NCBI GenBank assembly: GCA_023249795.1
Contig: JAHFBU010000022.1
Location: 1-11,866 of the forward strand
Source: Syntrophaceae bacterium
GTDB taxonomy: Bacteria > Desulfobacterota > Syntrophia > Syntrophales > UBA5619
DNA: 11,866 bases
Direction of reading: 5' to 3'
Below the pieces are notes generated by a model, which did no database searches, had not been told where the DNA came from, and saw only the letters and a list, made by a program, of their open reading frames with translations. A program made the translations under genes and the position numbers. Shown here one piece after another: positions 8,301 to 11,866 of the stretch. Numbering within the stretch: position 1 is the first letter of the stretch; every line of letters starts with the position of its first letter.

Positions 8301-9860
8301 TCCGAAATCAAGAAGCGGATTGAAGAATTCAGGCTCAACCGCGTGGTGGTCGCCTCCTGCACCCCCCGCACCCATGAACCCCTCTTCCGCGAAACCCTGC
8401 GCGAGGCGGGATTGAACCCCTACCTTTTCGAACTGGCCAACATCAGGGACCAATGTTCCTGGGTCCATTCCACCGAACCGGATTTGGCCACGCAAAAGGC
8501 GATCGAACTCGTGAGGATGTCCATTGCCCGGGCGAGGTTGCTGAGGCCGCTTGCGGGGGAGTCCCTGGCCATCGTGCAGGACGGCGTGGTCATCGGAGGA
8601 GGACTGAGCGGCATGACCGCCGCCCTTTCGCTGGCGGATCAGGGATTCAAGGTCTCCCTGGTCGAAAAATCGGAAACCCTGGGCGGGCAGATGCGAAACG
8701 TCCATACCATCCTTGAAGGCAACGATACGGCCGGCTTCCTCTCCGATCTTCTGGACCGGACGCAGAGCCACCGAAACATCAAAGTGCATCTCAACAGCGA
8801 GGTCGTCAAAGTCAGCGGGCATATCGGGAAATTCGTCGTGTCCGTCTCCGGACGGGGGAAGGGCAACGGCGGGGGCGAGGTCGCCAAGACCGACATCTCG
8901 TGCGGCGCCATCATTGTGGCCACGGGGGCGGAGGCGGCCAAAGCCTCTGGATTCCTCTACGGCGAGTCGGACCAGGTCCTGACCCAGGCCGAGCTGGAAA
9001 ACAGACTCCACGAGGACCGTTTCGACGGCGCCGCCAAGAACATCGTCATGATCCAATGCGCGGGCTCCCGTAACGACGAACGTCCCTATTGCAGCCGCAT
9101 CTGCTGTTCCATGGCGGTGAAGAACGCCCTGGCCGTCAAGAAAAAACATCCGGATGCCCGCGTCTTTATCCTCTACCGCGACATGAGGACCTACGGATTC
9201 AGGGAGAAGTACTACCGTGCGGCCCGCGACGCCGGAATTGTCTTCATCCGGTACAACGAAGGGAATCCGCCGGAGGTCTTGCAGGGCAATGGGCTTCTCG
9301 TACAAGTCGACAGCCCCGACGTCAACGACCGGGTGGAGATCGAAGCCGATCATGTCATCCTGAGCACCGGCGTCAGCGCACCTGCCGGAAACAGGCAGCT
9401 TTCGGACATGCTGAAGCTCCAGATCAATAACGACGGATTCTTCCTGGAGGCACACGTGAAGCTGCGCCCCGTGGATTTCGCCACCGAAGGGATCTACCTG
9501 TGCGGCCTGGCCCATTCGCCGAAGATGATGGACGAGAATATCTCCCAGGCCCGCGCCGCCGCGTCAAGGGCGGCGACGGTCCTCTCGAAGACCCATCTGG
9601 AGGTCGGCGCCCAGGTCTCGGAGGTCAATCAGGACAAATGCATCTCCTGCATGACCTGCGTTCACGTCTGCCCCTACGGCGCTCCTTTTGCGAACGCGGA
9701 CAACAAAGGGGAGATCGCGGCGGCCAAATGCATGGGCTGCGGGATCTGCGTTTCCGAATGTCCCGCCCGCGCGATTCAGCTCCACCATTTCGAGACCGGA
9801 CAGTTCGATGCGATGCTGGAAGAGCTGCTTGGGGAACCGTCCACCGTCGACTGCAATTGA
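5376..9860 (+). CDS. hdrA: Giant HdrA: tandem HdrA flavin modules with an embedded GltD/NfnB-like oxidoreductase
   Basis: This is a 1494-aa flavin/Fe-S hub of an Hdr-type complex. HdrA module I has FAD site GGGIAG (16-21), HdrA cysteines 60, 63 and 72, and a ferredoxin half CNDCGDCTKACPVE (112-125). An inserted GltD-like unit spans about 155-615: Fe-S cysteines 162, 166, 201, 205, 209 and 213, FAD site IIGAGPAG (261-268), a nucleotide site VLVIGGGNVAVDVAR (390-404), and a C-terminal FAD motif near 526-560. HdrA I then resumes with CLNCALCSECMECVAAC (629-645) and QCAGSRD...YCSSICC (from 727). A canonical full HdrA follows: N-terminal domain with CHCG from about 930, second FAD site VVIGGGLSG (1071-1079), QCAGSR...YCSRICC (from 1227), and two [4Fe-4S] motifs (1422-1433, 1452-1463). 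I chose the ATG at 5376, with AAGG at 5364-5367; the frame also extends to a GTG at 5277 inside hdrB, which is unlikely. HdrA normally bifurcates electrons at its FAD. The partners here are inferred. Confidence 0.93.
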   Translation: MEKGKKKKIGAVLVQGGGIAGVQASLDLANSGFKVYLVESSAAIGGMMAHLDKTFPTGDCATCIVSPKLVECARNLNIEILTLSKLEKLEGTPGNFKAHVRKSPRYIDEKICNDCGDCTKACPVEIDDRYNRDLGKRKVIQKYSAQAIPNKPRILKLGHSPCRMECPANINVQGYIQLIRKKEYVKAANLIRERNPLAGICGRVCPAPCETACTRANVDSALAIRQLKRFAVDQEIKMVNAGELALPEEKSPAPNAPKIAIIGAGPAGLTAAGDLADSGFAVTVYEASGTAGGMLLWGIPAYRLPKDILAYEVELIRRKGVRMILNCRIGADKTIEELRKEYSAVFISAGAHVSRKLGVPGEEASGVDYGVEFLRQAGSADDKPRVGRHVLVIGGGNVAVDVARTALRLGATQVEMVALEKRDEMPAYKEEIAATLAEGIVIHNGWGPNRIIGEGSVTGIELRECTRVFDENRRFSPLYDPTHLKTIDADQIIVAIGQAVSPDLLTHCGLAMQRGCFTADPVTLETSVPGIFAGGENATGPGSVIQAVAAGKRAAESIERHLRGRELRTDRFSDTLKPLPDEHLPSTDNVEKRARAEAALLPAGERTVDFREIEAGFSVEEATAEADRCLNCALCSECMECVAACDKKAVDHAMTEETVVLDVGSVILTPGFEEFDAERKGEYGFNRYRNVLTSVQFERMLSAAGPFAGHVVRRDDGKEAKRIAWIQCAGSRDVKSGNPYCSSICCMATTKQALVAGEHVAGLTATIFNMDIRAFGKDFDQYYERAKGKDNIEYIKSIPSRIIQVPGSLDVRLRYVDENFKTIERDFDLVVLAVGLDPKPNVSAGMAQLGIELNEFGFCKTSRFLPLETSRPGVFVAGAFQEPKDIPETVTQASAAASMSMELLASARNTLIAKKSYPLEHDYGDDEPRIGVFVCHCGINIAATVDVEKVTAAISGDPHVVVASHTMYTCSDASLSEIKKRIEEFRLNRVVVASCTPRTHEPLFRETLREAGLNPYLFELANIRDQCSWVHSTEPDLATQKAIELVRMSIARARLLRPLAGESLAIVQDGVVIGGGLSGMTAALSLADQGFKVSLVEKSETLGGQMRNVHTILEGNDTAGFLSDLLDRTQSHRNIKVHLNSEVVKVSGHIGKFVVSVSGRGKGNGGGEVAKTDISCGAIIVATGAEAAKASGFLYGESDQVLTQAELENRLHEDRFDGAAKNIVMIQCAGSRNDERPYCSRICCSMAVKNALAVKKKHPDARVFILYRDMRTYGFREKYYRAARDAGIVFIRYNEGNPPEVLQGNGLLVQVDSPDVNDRVEIEADHVILSTGVSAPAGNRQLSDMLKLQINNDGFFLEAHVKLRPVDFATEGIYLCGLAHSPKMMDENISQARAAASRAATVLSKTHLEVGAQVSEVNQDKCISCMTCVHVCPYGAPFANADNKGEIAAAKCMGCGICVSECPARAIQLHHFETGQFDAMLEELLGEPSTVDCN

Positions 9861-9875
9861 AGATAGAGGCCATTT

Positions 9876-10325
9876 ATGAGCAACGAAAATTTTGAACCCC
9901 GGTTGATCGCATTCTGCTGCCAGTACTGCTCCTATTCCGCGGCGGACCTGGCCGGCTCCATGAGACTGCAATATCCTCCGAATGTACGCATTGTAAGAAC
10001 CCCCTGTACGGGAAGGCTCGAAGTGGAGTTTTTTATGAAGGCCTTCGAACGGGGCGCCGATGGAATCCTCGTCGCGGGGTGCCTCGAAGGCGGCTGCCAT
10101 TTTACGGAGGGCAATCTTCTGGCCAAAGGCAGGGTCGGTTACACGCGGAAGTTTCTTTCCGAAAGCGGACTGGAGGCGGAACGCATCCGCATGATCAACA
10201 TATCGGCGGCAGGGGCCAGGCCGTTTGTCGATTACATCAATGAGATGCTGGCCACCCTGAAAACACTTGGACCGAGCCCTTTGAAGCGCGTTGGCCCATC
10301 AACAAATGCGGAGAACAGGATATGA
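9876..10325 (+). CDS. mvhD: MvhD-like [2Fe-2S] electron-transfer protein (hydrogenase iron-sulfur subunit family)
   Basis: MvhD family proteins bind a [2Fe-2S] cluster and pass electrons from a hydrogenase, formate dehydrogenase or other donor into HdrA. The family pattern is clear: FCCQYCSY (Cys14, 15, 18), the conserved ADLAGSMRLQYPPNVRIVR stretch, PCTGRL (Cys43), then GCLEGGCHF (Cys68, Cys73). The length of 149 aa is normal. The start is the ATG at 9876, with GAGG at 9866-9869; it lies 15 bases after hdrA and overlaps metV by ATGA. No hydrogenase or formate dehydrogenase gene lies in the window. The donor could therefore be the GltD-like module of HdrA, MetVF, or a protein encoded elsewhere. 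Confidence 0.93.
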   Translation: MSNENFEPRLIAFCCQYCSYSAADLAGSMRLQYPPNVRIVRTPCTGRLEVEFFMKAFERGADGILVAGCLEGGCHFTEGNLLAKGRVGYTRKFLSESGLEAERIRMINISAAGARPFVDYINEMLATLKTLGPSPLKRVGPSTNAENRI

Positions 10326-10987
10326 TAGTAGCACAAAGGAAAAGCATCCCCGAACTCGTCGATATACTCAAAGGCCGAAAGAAGATCCTGCTTCTGGGCT
10401 GCGGCACCTGCGTTACGGTCTGCCTGGCCGGAGGGGAGCGCGAGGTCAGCATCAATGCATCGGCCCTGAGAATCGCATCGAGACTGAAGAACCTCGATTT
10501 CGAGATCGAAGAGCTGACAATCGAGCGGCAGTGCGACAACATTTTCATCGAGAAGGCGGCCGATGCGATCAAGAGAAACGATGTCGTCCTCTCGCTGGGC
10601 TGCGGCGCGGGGGTCCAGGCGATTGCCGAGCGGTACGACAAGCCGGTCTACGCCGGACTCGATACGGAGTTTATCGGCATTCTCGAGGAGCGGGCCACCT
10701 GGACGGAAAAATGCATTGCCTGCGGCAAATGCGTTCTCCATGAGTATGGCGGCATCTGCCCGATCACCCGGTGCGCGAAGCACATGCTCAACGGCCCGTG
10801 CAGCGGGTCAACGGAGGAGCGGTGCGAGGTGCGGGCAGACCGGCCGTGCGCCTGGCAGCTCATCTACCGGAGGCTGAAAAGTATCGGTGAACTCGACCGG
10901 CTCAAATCGGTCAAGTCCCCCAAGGACTGGAGCGCCGGCATCGGCGGGGGAAGCAGGGTGATCATCCGGGAAGACCATCGGGTCTGA
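10322..10987 (+). CDS. metV: MetV-like zinc/iron-sulfur partner of methylene-tetrahydrofolate reductase
   Basis: It matches the 'methylene-tetrahydrofolate reductase C-terminal' family known as MetV, which in acetogens binds MetF and links methylene-THF reduction in the methyl branch of the Wood-Ljungdahl pathway to other electron carriers. The N-terminal part has LLGCGTCVTVCLAGG (Cys27, 30, 34) in a small Rossmann-like fold, with a second Gly/Cys turn SLGCGAG near residue 94. The C-terminal cysteine-rich part has CIACGKC (131-137), Cys146, Cys151, Cys160, Cys168 and PCAW (175-178). The length (221 aa) is typical and nothing looks broken. The start overlaps the mvhD stop (ATGA), with GGAG at 10310-10313. 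It is the last gene of the operon: MetF, its usual neighbour, does not follow, and the next gene is convergent. Confidence 0.9.
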   Translation: MIVAQRKSIPELVDILKGRKKILLLGCGTCVTVCLAGGEREVSINASALRIASRLKNLDFEIEELTIERQCDNIFIEKAADAIKRNDVVLSLGCGAGVQAIAERYDKPVYAGLDTEFIGILEERATWTEKCIACGKCVLHEYGGICPITRCAKHMLNGPCSGSTEERCEVRADRPCAWQLIYRRLKSIGELDRLKSVKSPKDWSAGIGGGSRVIIREDHRV

Positions 10988-11004
10988 ATTGGCTTCACAA
11001 ACGG

Positions 11005-11068
11005 GGACTCCCGCGAAAGCGGGAGTCCATGTCTATTGTATTCACCGGATTCCCGCTTCCGCGGGAAT
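11005..11068. repeat. Pair of REP-like palindromes in the convergent intergenic region
   Basis: Two short GC-rich palindromes sit 20 bases apart. The first is GGACTCCCGC / GCGGGAGTCC with loop GAAA (11005-11014 with 11019-11028). The second is ATTCCCGC / GCGGGAAT with loop TTCC (11049-11056 with 11061-11068), followed by GACA. Both share the TCCCGC...GCGGGA core, and the two are roughly inverted copies of each other. This resembles the dispersed small palindromic repeats (core ATTCCCGC-loop-GCGGGAAT) found in many bacterial intergenic regions, where they may stabilise mRNA 3' ends or have been moved by REP-associated transposases. Repetition elsewhere in this genome cannot be seen from the window. 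Confidence 0.65.
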
Positions 11069-11080
11069 GACAAAAGATGA

Positions 11081-11120
11081 CAAAGAAACTCCCCGCGGTG
11101 GACCGCGGGGAGTTTCTTTG
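11081..11120. terminator. Probable bidirectional intrinsic terminator
   Basis: A perfect 18-bp inverted repeat, CAAAGAAACTCCCCGCGG with its complement, surrounds a 4-base loop (TGGA, 11099-11102). The inner 11 bp are GC-rich. The outer arms supply AAAGAA on the left and TTCTTTG on the right, followed by TTT on the plus strand and by TCATCTTTTG on the minus strand. Each strand therefore reads as a strong hairpin ending in a U-rich tract. It begins about 95 bases after the metV stop and ends 7 bases beyond the stop of the minus-strand gene, so it suits ending both convergent transcripts. The match to the downstream gene is tighter than to metV. Confidence 0.8.
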
Positions 11121-11127
11121 TTTGGCG

Positions 11128-11866
11128 CTAAAACGTGAAGCTCGCAGATACCCCGCCAACGATAAACGAACTGTCCCTGTCGGTCGGCATCGCCGACCCT
11201 TTCAAGCCGAACCCTTTCATTTCGTCCTTCGCATCGCCGGTAAGCGGAAAGATATAGGAGAGGCTTGGCGTGACGGTTATGTAGTTTGCTGCCTTGATCG
11301 GCAGGCTGATCGAGAGTGTCCCGTCGTGGAAATTGCTGAATTTCTCCGACGTGGGGAGGGCGCTGCTGTCGAACTTCGGGTAGGTGTCCGCATCGGTGCT
11401 CAACAAATAGCCCGCCGTCGCCGCCAGTTTCAGCGAGAGTATCTTGTTCAATTCCACGCTGTGCGAGATTCCAAACAAAAAATACAAATTGCGATAGTGA
11501 TCGATCTCTTTGAACACCGTCAGCGTGGGTGTAAGCAGGGTGTTGAGAGAGACCGTGGCAAAGAGTTCCTGGGAGTCATACCGATCCGGTGCATCCTTGT
11601 TCAAGGAAGCAAGACCGTAGTAAATATAACCGCCGCCTACCGTGAACAAACCCAGTGTCTTGCTATAGGACAAAGTCATATCCGTTTCGTTGAAAGCGCT
11701 TGTGTACGACGCGCCGACGGGGGAATAGGGTTTGGTATCCAGATTTCCCCAGAGATTGGCGGTGAAGCCTTTGTAGCCGATCGTCATCGACGGCTGGATA
11801 ACGACACTGTTCCGGCTCAACTCATATCCCCGCCAAACGTACTGGCTCATGGCAGCGACCGTGAAA
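11128..11866 (-). CDS. Outer-membrane beta-barrel protein (possibly TIGR02001/Gcw_chp-like), N-terminus beyond window edge
   Basis: The product shows the alternating polar/hydrophobic pattern of amphipathic beta-strands, for example TANLWGNLD, DMTLSYSKTLGLFTVGGGYIYYG and YITVTPSLSYIFPL. It ends in ...FIVGGVSASFTF: a C-terminal Phe preceded by alternating residues is the outer-membrane insertion signature of Gram-negative barrels. The frame stays open from the ATG at 11850 to the window end (FTVAAM...), and SQYVWRGYELS already reads as part of a strand. The real start and the signal peptide therefore lie off the right edge. The (S/D)-Y-V-(W/F)-R-G motif near the N-terminus resembles the TIGR02001 family of uncharacterised proteobacterial outer-membrane proteins, but that family call is tentative. 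It converges on the Hdr operon and has no evident functional link to it. Confidence 0.8.
   Translation of the reverse strand, partial: FTVAAMSQYVWRGYELSRNSVVIQPSMTIGYKGFTANLWGNLDTKPYSPVGASYTSAFNETDMTLSYSKTLGLFTVGGGYIYYGLASLNKDAPDRYDSQELFATVSLNTLLTPTLTVFKEIDHYRNLYFLFGISHSVELNKILSLKLAATAGYLLSTDADTYPKFDSSALPTSEKFSNFHDGTLSISLPIKAANYITVTPSLSYIFPLTGDAKDEMKGFGLKGSAMPTDRDSSFIVGGVSASFTF

Noticed and set aside
5376..9860. The giant HdrA frame as an assembly fusion of hdrA, gltD and hdrA genes
   Set aside because: The frame is continuous, the joins fall at natural domain borders, and ferredoxin cysteines on both sides of the GltD unit complete one HdrA layout, which a random join would not produce.
5376..9860. 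Selenocysteine (in-frame TGA) in HdrA
   Set aside because: Some Hdr proteins use selenocysteine, but all expected cysteine positions here are encoded by ordinary Cys codons and the frame has no internal TGA.
10864..11073. A small minus-strand frame whose product begins MSFPRKRESG
   Set aside because: This peptide is the well-known spurious translation of the ATTCCCGC...GCGGGAAT palindromic repeats; the rest is antisense to metV.
11067..11090. Tandem ATGACAAAAG / ATGACAAAG repeat
   Set aside because: Two short imperfect copies only, overlapping the end of a REP-like arm and the terminator's A-rich arm; no evidence of independent function.

Overview
The window looks like chromosomal DNA of a strictly anaerobic, Gram-negative bacterium, most plausibly a member of the Desulfobacterota (sulfate-reducing or syntrophic 'deltaproteobacteria'). 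I infer this from soluble heterodisulfide-reductase-like (Hdr) genes with MvhD and MetV, an archaeal-type split glutamate synthase, high GC and an outer-membrane beta-barrel protein. No taxonomic marker is present, so the assignment is an inference.

Bases 1-10987 hold seven plus-strand genes packed as one operon, which starts upstream of the window. In order they are: an FMN-domain glutamate-synthase-like protein (5' end missing); a glutamine amidotransferase class II-GXGXG protein (884 aa); HdrC; HdrB; a giant HdrA (1494 aa) carrying a complete GltD/NfnB-like reductase module inside it; MvhD; and MetV. Three junctions overlap by 4 bases (GTGA, ATGA, ATGA). The gaps before hdrA and mvhD are 2 and 15 bases. 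The only larger gap is 47 bases, between the glutamate-synthase pair and hdrC.

The parts suggest one electron-transfer machine. The GltD-like module would exchange electrons with a pyridine nucleotide, and its binding site looks NADH-like. The two HdrA flavin modules and many Fe-S clusters would split or merge electrons. HdrC and HdrB form the usual thiol/disulfide-type branch, MvhD is the usual electron-entry adaptor, and MetV is the usual partner of methylene-tetrahydrofolate reductase (MetF). The GltD module is normally the small subunit of glutamate synthase, and the two large-subunit pieces lie directly upstream. This links glutamine/glutamate chemistry physically to Hdr-type electron bifurcation. 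No metF, hydrogenase or formate dehydrogenase gene is in the window.

Bases 10988-11127 are a convergent junction with a pair of REP-like palindromes and a perfect 18-bp inverted repeat that probably acts as a bidirectional terminator. Bases 11128-11866 hold the C-terminal part of an outer-membrane beta-barrel protein on the minus strand, running off the right edge. There is no gene-free stretch over 300 bases, and I saw no tRNA, rRNA, CRISPR array, transposase or riboswitch.
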